From Microcystis wesenbergii NRERC-220 (GTDB lineage: Bacteria > Cyanobacteriota > Cyanobacteriia > Cyanobacteriales > Microcystaceae): a stretch of DNA of 64,000 nucleotides. Below, piece after piece: positions 53,850 through 62,680 of the stretch (positions are counted from its first letter, which is position 1; each line of letters opens with the position of its first letter). Location: NCBI RefSeq assembly GCF_032027425.1, contig NZ_JAVSJA010000001.1, positions 930,001 to 994,000 on the forward strand, read 5' to 3'. Below the pieces are notes generated by a model. It was not told the DNA's origin, searched no databases, and worked only from the letters and a program-made list of their open reading frames with translations. A program made the translations under genes and the position numbers.

Positions 53850-56800
53850 TTACACCCCGTAAACGAAGTTAGCATTAGTCATGGTTGCTGCGGCAGTCCC
53901 AACATTGGCAATTAGGTAACTACCGACGAGGTTGGAATCGTTATACCAGATGTCGCCGTTGCTAGTGTTGACGTAGATGCCGGAGAGGTTTCCCGATGCT
54001 CCCCCGGTGAACCCCGGCCCCTTGAAGAACCCGGCAGCGCTAAGGACACTTCCGTCCACGTTACCACTATCAAAGAGCAGACCGTTGATCCCCGGATTAA
54101 TGGATCCGGCTAAAGTGCTGTCAAGACTGTTCGCCAGAATGATCGTGTCATCGGCTACGGAGAAGTCGGTGACACGATCACGGTTCGCTACGTTGTCGAA
54201 CCTGAAGAAATCGTTTCCAGCACCACCAGTAAGAGTATCCACACCCAAGCCACCATCGAGGGTGTCGTTGCCAACACCGCCATTGATGGTGTCTTTACCC
54301 CCCACTCCAGCTAGGGCATCGGCAAAGCTTGTCCCGACCAAGTTGTTATTGGCTGAGTTACCATCATTGTCAAGAATGGTGGCTGTAGCTGTGTTAGGTC
54401 CACTGATAGTGTAGCCGGCGGGGGCGGTAATTGTGGTGATGATGGTTTCGCTGGGATCACTCAAGAGGTCATCTATGGTGGGCAGAGTGATGGTAGCTGT
54501 GGATGAACCGGCCCCAAAGGTGACGCTGTTAGGAGTAGTTCCTGTGTAGTCAACACCTGGAGTCGCTGTCCCCGCCAGGGTGTAGTTGACGGTTAAGGCA
54601 CTGGAGAGGTCACCTGTACGAGTCAGGGTAAAGACACTGCTTACTGGACCGGCTTCGTTACCATCGGTGGTCTTGGCGATCGAGATTGATTTTGTCGCTG
54701 CTCCCGTGCCAATATCTAGAGACCAACCACCGGCAATAGTTCCCGCATCTCCCCCCTCGTCATCCATGACATAGAGGCTCCAGGTTCCATTGGGGTTGGT
54801 GTTGTTAAAGACCGAGAAATCTGTTCCGTAGGGGCCACCCGGAGCGGGCGAGTTAAAGACATCACCAGTTACAAAGTCTGTGGCCTTATAACTGCCACTG
54901 GTAATTGGCCCCGAATCGGGCAAGAAGGAGGCGGCCGTCGGATCAAAGGTGAGAGTGACGTTATTGACATCACCTGAGCCACCCACATCGGACATTAATA
55001 AGGCTTTGGCCCCCGTCGGACCGACCAGTAATACATCAATATCGTCAGGAAAAGTATGGCTCAGGTTTGTCAGCGTTACCTTTAGACTATTGATATTGTC
55101 ACTTAAGCCTGAAACATTGATCGTCGAAGGATAGGGGGTACTGGAACCACTACTGGGTATAGTGATTGGGTTAGGATTACTAAAAATCGGTAGGGTTTCT
55201 TCGGAAACAATCGTTCCTGTGGCTGTTCCGGGTGAACCGCCAATATAACCAGTTCCACTATTAACCGCGAGAGCCACTGTTTCGCTGGTGATTTCGGCAA
55301 TAGTGTCAGCAATGGGATCAACCTCGACCGTTGCCGTTGTCGCACCGGCGGCAAAAGTGACGGTTCCCAGTTTTGTCGTCGGGTCAAAGGTGACAGCACT
55401 ACCTGTTAATACGTTGTAATCGGCTGGGTCGCTTCCCACCGGGGCGGCGTTGGCTATGCCACTCGCCCCGAAGTTAACGGTCAGGGGAGAACTCAGGTTT
55501 AAGTTGGTGCGAGTAAAGGTATAAACCAAGTTAGTCGCACCGTCTTCCTGCACACTGCTGGGACTGACACTGACGGTTACGGACGGTAATTCAGTCGCAG
55601 TAAGCGCATTATTGATATTGAGCCGCTTACCAGAAACGGTTTTCCCTGCTAAGGCGGCAATAGAATCCCCCGTGTTCATTAAGGTGTTTTTCACCTGTTG
55701 GGCTGTCCAGGTAGGATTTTGTGACCACAACAAAGCCGCCGCCCCTGCCACATGGGGACTGGCCATGGATGTCCCTGAATAGGTGGCATAGGTATTGTTG
55801 GGAGTGGTGCTGTAAATCTCTGAACCAGGTGCGCCTAAATCTACGCTGGTTAAGCCATAGTTGGAAAACGAAGAGAGAGCATCGGTGCGGGTGGTGGAAG
55901 CAACGGAAATAATATTAGCTAGGTTGTAGCTGGCAGGATAGGAGGGGCTTGTGTCAGTGTTTTTTGCATCATTACCAGCCGCCGCAATAAATAAAGCCCC
56001 CGCCTGACCCGCTGCGTTAATCGCATCGTAGAGCGCTTGACTATAACCGCCTCCTCCCCAGGAGTTATTGGTGAGCTTAACTCCTTTGGCCGTCGCATAG
56101 TTAATTGCCTTAATGGCATTGGAGGTAGAGCCTGACCCCGTATCATCAAGGAACTTCAGTGGCATGATTTTGGCATTCCAAGCCACCCCCGTCACGCCTA
56201 CCCCATTATTTCCTTTGCCAGCAATGGTTCCCGAAACATGGGTTCCGTGACCATCAACATCACTGGGGTTATTGTCGTTATAGGCAAAGTCCCAACCGCG
56301 AATGTCATCAATGTAGCCATTGCCATCGTTGTCAATGCCGTCGTTGGCAATCTCCCCTGGGTTTGTCCAGATATTGCCAACTAGGTCTTGGTGATTGTAG
56401 TCAACCCCCGTATCAATAACCCCAATCACTAAATTAGGATCGCCGGTTTGAATATCCCAGGCTTCCGGGGCATCAATATCCGCGTCGGCAGTACCGCCAC
56501 TTTGTCCGGTGTTATGCAGTCCCCAAAGTTGATTAAAACTGGGGTCATTGGGGAATGTCGCCTGGGCACTAATTGTGCCTTTTGTCACAATATAGTCGGG
56601 TTCAACGTATTCAAAAATCGGATTGGAGCGATATTGTGCCAGAATCTTCTCCACAGAGAGCGACCCGGATAACTTCCAAATCTCTGCCCCCGTTAGTTTA
56701 ATCTTCTGGGTTTTAACAGCACCAAAGAGGGACTGAAACTGAGCAACTTGGGCGGCGGCGATCCCTTGCTTGAACTTGAGAATCACTTGATTGGGAGCAT

Positions 56801-57176
56801 AAGGGGCAAGGGTGCTAGTTGCTGCCGGTTTTAGCTCTGAGGTGACGGGGGCAGCGGTGGGTACAGAGGCAGGACCGGACCCTGGACTGGAGGTGACGGG
56901 GGCAGCGGTGGGTACAGAGGCAGGACGCGACCCTGGACTGGTGGAATAACCAGAAGAGTTAATACTAAGAGGATCGGGAAACACCACTTGGCCCGTAGCA
57001 GCAGGGGAGACTGGAACCGTGGCAGCCTCAGAGGATACTGTAGATGGGGAGGGGTTAGAGTTCAGGACTCCTAAGGGAGGAGTTTCCCTCGATACACTTA
57101 AATCGTCGGAACCTGTTAAATCAAAGGTGATTGGGAAGGCTCCATCAAAACTCAAAGAATCTGCTGGAGATGGCAT
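53850..57176 (-). CDS. Secreted subtilase (S8) with Calx-beta, P-domain and RTX repeats
   Basis: This is a 1108-residue multi-domain protein. Residues 1-125 are a low-complexity Ser/Pro/Val region with a duplicated PASVPTAAPVTS. Residues ~125-198 are an inhibitor-like prodomain (APNQVILKFKQG...FEYVEPDYIV). The S8 domain has Asp-255 (IGVIDTGVDYNHQDL), His-310 (DGHGTHVSGTIAG) and Ser-470 (YSGTSMASPHVAGAA). A Calx-beta domain (~530-670), a proprotein-convertase P-domain (~675-825), a second Calx-beta (~840-940) and RTX calcium repeats (GGKDTINGGVGNDTLDGGLG, ~965-990) follow. No Sec signal is visible, so type I secretion by a C-terminal signal is likely. Its upstream module is shared with the tail-sheath gene. 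Confidence 0.92.
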   Translation of the reverse strand: MPSPADSLSFDGAFPITFDLTGSDDLSVSRETPPLGVLNSNPSPSTVSSEAATVPVSPAATGQVVFPDPLSINSSGYSTSPGSRPASVPTAAPVTSSPGSGPASVPTAAPVTSELKPAATSTLAPYAPNQVILKFKQGIAAAQVAQFQSLFGAVKTQKIKLTGAEIWKLSGSLSVEKILAQYRSNPIFEYVEPDYIVTKGTISAQATFPNDPSFNQLWGLHNTGQSGGTADADIDAPEAWDIQTGDPNLVIGVIDTGVDYNHQDLVGNIWTNPGEIANDGIDNDGNGYIDDIRGWDFAYNDNNPSDVDGHGTHVSGTIAGKGNNGVGVTGVAWNAKIMPLKFLDDTGSGSTSNAIKAINYATAKGVKLTNNSWGGGGYSQALYDAINAAGQAGALFIAAAGNDAKNTDTSPSYPASYNLANIISVASTTRTDALSSFSNYGLTSVDLGAPGSEIYSTTPNNTYATYSGTSMASPHVAGAAALLWSQNPTWTAQQVKNTLMNTGDSIAALAGKTVSGKRLNINNALTATELPSVTVSVSPSSVQEDGATNLVYTFTRTNLNLSSPLTVNFGASGIANAAPVGSDPADYNVLTGSAVTFDPTTKLGTVTFAAGATTATVEVDPIADTIAEITSETVALAVNSGTGYIGGSPGTATGTIVSEETLPIFSNPNPITIPSSGSSTPYPSTINVSGLSDNINSLKVTLTNLSHTFPDDIDVLLVGPTGAKALLMSDVGGSGDVNNVTLTFDPTAASFLPDSGPITSGSYKATDFVTGDVFNSPAPGGPYGTDFSVFNNTNPNGTWSLYVMDDEGGDAGTIAGGWSLDIGTGAATKSISIAKTTDGNEAGPVSSVFTLTRTGDLSSALTVNYTLAGTATPGVDYTGTTPNSVTFGAGSSTATITLPTIDDLLSDPSETIITTITAPAGYTISGPNTATATILDNDGNSANNNLVGTSFADALAGVGGKDTINGGVGNDTLDGGLGVDTLTGGAGNDFFRFDNVANRDRVTDFSVADDTIILANSLDSTLAGSINPGINGLLFDSGNVDGSVLSAAGFFKGPGFTGGASGNLSGIYVNTSNGDIWYNDSNLVGSYLIANVGTAAATMTNANFVYGV

Positions 57177-57355
57177 ATATGTACTAGATAACGGAACTTA
57201 CTTGTGTTGTCTTCATCACCAGGCACACCCCATTTTCCGAAAATTAATCGGTCAATTACTTGGGTGTGTTGAATTATTTCTGTTTGTGGTTAGGGAAAAA
57301 GACAAGCCCAACTTCCCTGTCCTGGTGCTAAATCTTTCATCTACCCATAATTATA

Positions 57356-57599
57356 CCGACATTCCGCACATCTTCATATACTTTTATATAGTTTTACATT
57401 CCCCAAGATGTTTTGACGAAAAACCTTCATTGTAGAAACTACTATTGAGCACATTTTCAATAATTGATTTTTTCTGAGAAAAAAATTTACAATTCTTCAC
57501 CTTGACAAAAATCCATCATTGTAGCTATAATCCTTACCAGCAAAAAGTTGTCAGCAATATATTAGTAAAAGTTATCAATTGAATGTTAAGAAGTGCGGG
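57356..57599 (-). promoter_or_regulatory. Conserved upstream module, copy 2 (before the subtilase gene)
   Basis: Read on the minus strand, this is the counterpart of 27855-28101, with the same landmarks in the same order (TAGCTACAATGAT, TCAAGGTGAAGAATTGTAA, CTACAATGAAGG, ATATAAAAGTATATGAAG). It starts at the CCCGCACTTCTTAACATTCA end and finishes about 180 bp before the subtilase ATG at 57176. The 180 bp between differ from the sheath gene's leader. Confidence 0.75.
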
Positions 57600-57792
57600 A
57601 AGTGGGTAATTAACAAGTTAAAAAAATAAGAAAAATTTTCTTGTATTCATCCAAAGCCTGATTATCGCCGCAATAAGGACAGCCTTATTGAGAATGAGGA
57701 AACGTAGAAGTATTGAGCTGCCGGCGCATTTAAATTGCTTGTTGAGATGAGGCACTCTTGCAAGGGGCAAGACCCCCAACCCCCCCCAACCC

Positions 57793-59233
57793 TAGGGCTG
57801 TTTCATTCTCCCATCAGAATATCAAAAGTAAAAGCGATCACTGTCTTTCTAAAATGAGAAGTGACCGGCAACTTTTAAATATATGTTGAGCTTAATAGAA
57901 AAACTGAAACAAGTCAAGGACTTTCGGAAAGATAAAGGAAAAAGACACCCTTTATGGATAGTATTAGTAGTAATAATACTGGGAACAATGCTAGGATACT
58001 TAAGTTATAGAGAGCTAGGAGAGTTCGCTAAAAATAACTTGCCCTGAGCCAAGTCGAAGGGTCGGCACAGGCTCAGTCAAGAATTTAACATAATTCCAGA
58101 AAGAGTCCCATCCTATTCAACAATTAGAAGGGTAATCATGGGAATGGAATGGCAGAGTCTGTTAAAAGTGTTCAATGAATGGGCATTAGAAGAATATGGA
58201 CAAAGAGGTGATATAAATTGGCTAGATATAGATGGAAAAAGTCTCAAAAACACCCGAAATAATCCTAACAATGAACAACAAAATTTTATCATGTTTATCT
58301 CATTGTTTAGTCAAGAAAGTGGATTAGTATTACACTTAAAAAGAATCGAAAACAAAAAAGGGTCTGAAATCGAGGAAGGTCAAGCTATAATTGAGCATTG
58401 CTCTCTCCAAAATAAAGTGTTTACTGGCGATGCTTGACCCTGTCAGAAGAAAACAATCAGCTTAATAATCAAGAGTAAAAATGATGATGTTATCACCGTT
58501 AAAGGAAATCAGAAAAATCTTCATCAGCGAATTCAAGACCTGAGTAGTTCCTCAAAGCCAGAAAGTTGTTTTCTTGAACAAGATAATAGTCATGGTCGAA
58601 AAATATCAAGAAAAATAGAAGTTTTTAAAGTGAGGAAAAATGAAAGACAAGGGTTTGAAAATCTGCACAGAATTTTAAATTAGAAAGAAGGGGTAGTCGC
58701 GGAGATAAAACTTATGAAGAAACAGCTTACTATATCAGTAGCCTAACCGCATCCGCCCAAGTATTGGCTGAAATTATTCGAGGACATTGGAAAATAGAAA
58801 ATCAGTTACATTGGGTAAAAGATGTAATTTTTGAGGAAGATAAAAGCCAGATCAGTGATTTTCAAGCGGCAAGCAATTGGTCAATTCTCACAACCATGGG
58901 ATTGAATCTTTTCAGAAGTTTAGGTTTTCTCTCAATAACGGAGAGACAGAGGTGGTTAGCTGAACGTTGGGAAAAACTGATAGTTTTATCGACGTAAGAA
59001 GCAGAAAAATTAGCTAAATTAACAGGATGTACTCTCAGACAATTTCAAGAGAGATAGGCTTTTAGTGCCTTGGGAACAAGCTTTATCAATCTATTCATAA
59101 TAAATATTGGTAGAATATTAAAGATTAATTATTGTGACTAACTCTTTTGGTTAGATAAAGATAAACTTGAGAATCTTTAGTCAAATTTATTGACTCAAAA
59201 TCAGCTGTACTTAATTTAAATGAAACAGCCCTA
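57793..59233 (+). mobile_element. ISAs1-family element, inactive
   Basis: This is about 1.44 kb bounded by TAGGGCTGTTTCATT (57793-57807) and its complement AATGAAACAGCCCTA (ending 59233). It carries one transposase pseudogene. It sits inside a CCCCCAACCCC / AATAAGGGGGG repeat, which hides any target duplication. Confidence 0.8.
57883..59057 (+). pseudogene. ISAs1-family transposase, multiply broken
   Basis: ATG 57883 gives MLSLIEKLKQVKDFRKDKGK...GYLSYRELGEFAKNN, then a 40-bp insert of the CCCTGAGCC...GTCGAAGGG palindrome class breaks the frame at about 58037-58078. Coding resumes at IPERVPSYSTIRRVIMGMEW, with LDIDGKSLKNTRNN and GSEIEEGQAIIEHCSLQNKV (DDE region). It stops at TGA near 58437, continues as KSKNDDVITVKGNQKNLH, and breaks again near 58680. 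It ends with EIIRGHWKIENQLHWVKDVI, the family's C-terminal E motif. It is clearly dead. Confidence 0.88.
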
Positions 59234-59714
59234 CTTAATAAGGGGGGCAGGGGGGGTGGGGGAGGTTCGGCTAATTTAAGAATAAGCTGTTTAAATGCGT
59301 CTTAGCTTAATCAGCTGCTTCTATATTTTCGTCTCTCAAATATCAACTTATGGCAAGGCAATTTTTCAAGTCCTCCCGGAAAGATTTAGTCTGACTTGAA
59401 AGAGGGTGTGGGGTGTGGGCTTCGGCCGTGAGCTCAGCGTTCGACCGAGCGTTCGACAAAAGCTCACGCGGCTCGACTGAGCTCGCCGAACGTCCGAAGT
59501 CTCACGCCGAGGTCCGAACGGGTGTGGGGTGTAGGGAAGGAAACCTCTTTCATCTCTGGTGGTGAAAATTTTTTCATCGGGACTGACTTGTTAAAAAATA
59601 CAGGATTGTTCAGGGTAAACAAGTCCATCGAGATTGATGAAAATCTCTTGGCAACCGTCATCGCTAAATATTGTCAGATTACCATCATCTTTTCTTATTC
59701 TTAAAATGTTACCT
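59234..59714. other. Intergenic region with repeats and a G+C-rich palindromic mosaic
   Basis: An inverted repeat D copy is at about 59265-59312, and the TCAGCTGCTTCTATATTTTC element shared with 53437 is at about 59310-59365. At about 59418-59521 is a G+C-rich mosaic of short palindromes (GCTCGACTGAGCTCGCCGAA, ACGTCCGAAG) like that at 20497-20625. The last 190 bp show no convincing gene. Confidence 0.65.
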
Positions 59715-60911
59715 AAGTACCTAAGCAAAATTAATTCCACATATCTAACTACCTCTTGCCTCTTGCCTCTTGCCTTCTGCTTATCCTAACCAAGAAATTA
59801 ATTTTGCACGACTACTTAATATCTAACTACCTCTTGCCTCTTGCCTCTTGCCTTCTGCTTATCCTAACCAAGAAATTAATTTTGCACGACTACTTAATAT
59901 CTAACTACCTCTTGCCTCTTGCCTCTTGCCTTCTGCCTATCCTAACCAAGAAATTAATTTTGCACGACTACTTAATATCTAACTACCTCTTGCCTCTTGC
60001 CTCTTGCCTTCTGCCTATCCTAACCAAGAAATTAATTTTGCACGACTACTTAATATCTAACTACCTCTTGCCTCTTGCCTCTTGCCTTCTGCCTATCCTA
60101 ACCAAGAAATTAATTTTGCACGACTACTTAATATCTAACTACCTCTTGCCTCTTGCCTCTTGCCTTCTGCCTATCCTAACCAAGAAATTAATTTTGCACG
60201 ACTACTTAATATCTAACTACCTCTTGCCTCTTGCCTCTTGCCTTCTGCCTATCCTAACCAAGAAATTAATTTTGCACGACTACTTAATATCTAACTACCT
60301 CTTGCCTCTTGCCTCTTGCCTTCTGCCTATCCTAACCAAGAAATTAATTTTGCACGACTACTTAATATCTAACTACCTCTTGCCTCTTGCCTCTTGCCTT
60401 CTGCCTATCCTAACCAAGAAATTAATTTTGCACGACTACTTAATATCTAACTACCTCTTGCCTCTTGCCTCTTGCCTTCTGCCTATCCTAACCAAGAAAT
60501 TAATTTTGCACGACTACTTAATATCTAACTACCTCTTGCCTCTTGCCTCTTGCCTTCTGCCTATCCTAACCAAGAAATTAATTTTGCACGACTACTTAAT
60601 ATCTAACTACCTCTTGCCTCTTGCCTCTTGCCTTCTGCCTATCCTAACCAAGAAATTAATTTTGCACGACTACTTAATATCTAACTACCTCTTGCCTCTT
60701 GCCTCTTGCCTTCTGCCTATCCTAACCAAGAAATTAATTTTGCACGACTACTTAATATCTAACTACCTCTTGCCTCTTGCCTCTTGCCTTCTGCCTATCC
60801 TAACCAAGAAATTAATTTTGCACGACTACTTAATATCTAACTACCTCTTGCCTCTTGCCTCTTGCCTTCTGCCTATCCTAACCAAGAAATTAATTTTGCA
60901 CGACTACTTAA
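59715..60911 (+). repeat. MITE-A expanded into 15 tandem 78-bp units
   Basis: After a 27-bp left end (AAGTACCTAAGCAAAATTAA...) come 15 tandem copies of a 78-bp unit; 27 + 15 x 78 = 1197 bp fits the span exactly. Each unit runs from TATCTAACTACC through CTTGCCTCTTGCCTCTTGCC to GCACGACTACTTAA. The first two units have CTGCTTATCC, the other thirteen CTGCCTATCC. Since 78 is a multiple of 3, a 391-codon open frame (26-residue repeats) crosses the array. TA flanks the whole element. Confidence 0.95.
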
Positions 60912-61624
60912 TAACGTTTGTGATCAACTAATTGGCTGAGAGTCACCACCTGATAACCTCGATCGTGTAATTTCGCTAATAAATTCTTCAGCACGATCGC
61001 CGTATTCTCATCTCTTTCGGGGGAACCACCGTGAAGCACTAAAATCGCCCCAGGAAAAATAAATTGCGAGATATACCAAGTGGTAAATTGAGGATGATTC
61101 GTTCCTTTTCTGGTATCTAAAGGGATCATGGAAGCGAGAGCAAATCGGGACTCGTAGCCCGGGAATTTCCGCAAAAACGAGCGCATAGATTGATTATAGA
61201 AGGCTTGACCGGGACGATACCAGCGCGGTGCTTGACCGGCAAGACGACTTAAAATATCGTTAGCTTCCCGAAACTGACTGGCAAAAGCACCGGCAGCCAG
61301 TTGACTGGTGCGGAGATCTTGGGTGCCGTGATTAGCGATTTCGTGACCTTGGGCGATTAGGCACTCAATCAAGGTGGAGTTGGGTTGCAGGTGTCCTGTG
61401 ATCAGAAAAAAAGTCGCCTTGACGGGGGTTGCTGGGCTGGCTTTTTCTCGATTATGAGCGGCGATCGCTGCTAGAATGCGATCAGTGGATTTTCCTTCCG
61501 GATCGTTGGGGGTGGGTGCATCATCGATGGTAAGGGCGATAATTTTCTCTTCTGTCGGTTGATAGAAAATTGCCCCGGTCAAAAGTCGAGCGACGATCGA
61601 GATAATTAATTTGGCAATGCTCAT
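60908..61624 (-). CDS. Polysaccharide deacetylase (NodB-homology, CE4)
   Basis: This 238-residue protein has an N-terminal membrane or signal segment (AKLIISIVARLLTGAIFY). The NodB domain has motif 1 ALTIDDAPTPND (catalytic base and metal aspartates D-D), motif 2 HEIANHGTQDL (metal H-x3-H), motif 3 RWYRPGQAFYN, and motif 5 GAILVLHGG. CE4 enzymes remove acetyl groups from chitin-like, peptidoglycan or exopolysaccharide chains outside the membrane. Its stop codon TAA lies in the last bases of the expanded MITE-A array, so the repeat abuts or replaced the natural end. Confidence 0.88.
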   Translation of the reverse strand: MSIAKLIISIVARLLTGAIFYQPTEEKIIALTIDDAPTPNDPEGKSTDRILAAIAAHNREKASPATPVKATFFLITGHLQPNSTLIECLIAQGHEIANHGTQDLRTSQLAAGAFASQFREANDILSRLAGQAPRWYRPGQAFYNQSMRSFLRKFPGYESRFALASMIPLDTRKGTNHPQFTTWYISQFIFPGAILVLHGGSPERDENTAIVLKNLLAKLHDRGYQVVTLSQLVDHKRY

Positions 61625-61687
61625 TCGCGGGATTAAGGGATGAGAAGATAAGCAAAGATTAGCAATTACAGGCCAGTGACTGAAAGA

Positions 61688-62041
61688 TTATTTCTGTAGG
61701 AGATATTTCTGCATTTTGTTGAGTTTCTGCCAATAGATAATCATTAAAACCACATAGGCCACAAAACTGAGGATATCAACTACGGGTAAAAATAGGGTAG
61801 TGGCCACGATCGCCCAAGCTAATCCCAGACGCTGATTACAACTACCAAACCGGTGAGCATTTTCTCCTAAAGCCGAGCGATAGGATGCTGGTAGCTTGAA
61901 AGCTGAGATAATCCAGATAAAAACCCTGTGAACAATCGGGATGATCATCAACCACATCCATACTGGTGGAAACCGGCGATGTTCGGGGGGGAGAATTACC
62001 AGAGCGTTATAGTGAAACCAAGCCACCAAGACATTCAGCAA
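61688..62041 (-). CDS. Small multi-span membrane protein of unknown function
   Basis: At least 117 residues with three or four membrane spans (MWLMIIPIVHRVFIWIISAF; LAWAIVATTLFLPVVDILSF; VAYVVLMIIYWQ). The only start in the open frame is TTG 62041. The frame continues upstream with a convincing first span (PTIAVISVIAIIILLNVLVA) back to a TGA near 62097. The true start is therefore probably a non-standard codon (ATT or ATC) or a frameshift separates it from the ATG at 62098. No family recognised. Confidence 0.6.
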   Translation of the reverse strand: MLNVLVAWFHYNALVILPPEHRRFPPVWMWLMIIPIVHRVFIWIISAFKLPASYRSALGENAHRFGSCNQRLGLAWAIVATTLFLPVVDILSFVAYVVLMIIYWQKLNKMQKYLLQK

Positions 62042-62119
62042 AATAATGATCGCGATGACGCTGATAACGGCGATCGTGGGTAAAGTTCCTAGTTGTCATA
62101 TCATATTTAGTTCCTAATG

Positions 62120-62680
62120 TCAAGGGTTTATCATCGATTCTAAAGATTTTTTTAAGGTGCTAGTTAATTCTCGCACCGCTTGTTTTTTGGCTGCCCCGTC
62201 CCGTTGATAGGTGCTGTGCCAGCGCGCCGTCACATCGAGGGGTTCTGCTACGGTAATTATCGCCTTTTGTGGTGCAATTGTCGGCCAAGCTTGGCCTTTG
62301 CCCGTAATTTCGTGAATCAGGGCATTGATCATCAATAAAGTCTCTGCAAACCTTCTAGCGGTGGGTTTATTTTGTAAATAATGGCCGGTGACGACGACAA
62401 AATTCTCCACCCATCTCATGTGCCAGAGATGCTGATGCGCTTCCGCCGCCACCAGAGCCGCCAAACCTCTTTCCACGTCCGAGAGAGTTTGGATGTCCAC
62501 GTCCCGACGATAGAGCCAATCCCAGACCGTATCCTCAATATCGTGGGCGCGTTCGATCAAATTACGATCGCCATGCGGCGGCATTTGCAGATATCCCTCC
62601 AACATTTTTAGTACTGCATCCATCAATCCCTGTAAACGCAGGGTTAATCCCTCGGTCGGACTCAAATTGGCTAATGGGAC
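62120..62680 (-). pseudogene. Acyltransferase-like protein, C-terminal fragment cut by an IS701 element
   Basis: The frame is open from the IS border near 62680 (PLANLSPTEGLTLRLQGLMD) to the stop at 62120, about 185 residues. No natural start remains; TTG 62665 is the only start-like codon. The ending IITVAEPLDVTARWHSTYQR...AKKQAVRELTSTLKKSLESMI matches the C-terminal part of cyanobacterial 1-acylglycerol-3-phosphate acyltransferase-like proteins. The preceding helical part (GDRNLIERAHDIEDTVWDWL) looks like their accessory region. The N-terminal, catalytic half lies beyond the window if it exists. Family identity is moderate. Confidence 0.6.

Noticed and set aside
59715-60911. CRISPR array
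   Set aside because: Units are head-to-tail identical 78-mers with no unique spacers between them and no cas genes nearby.
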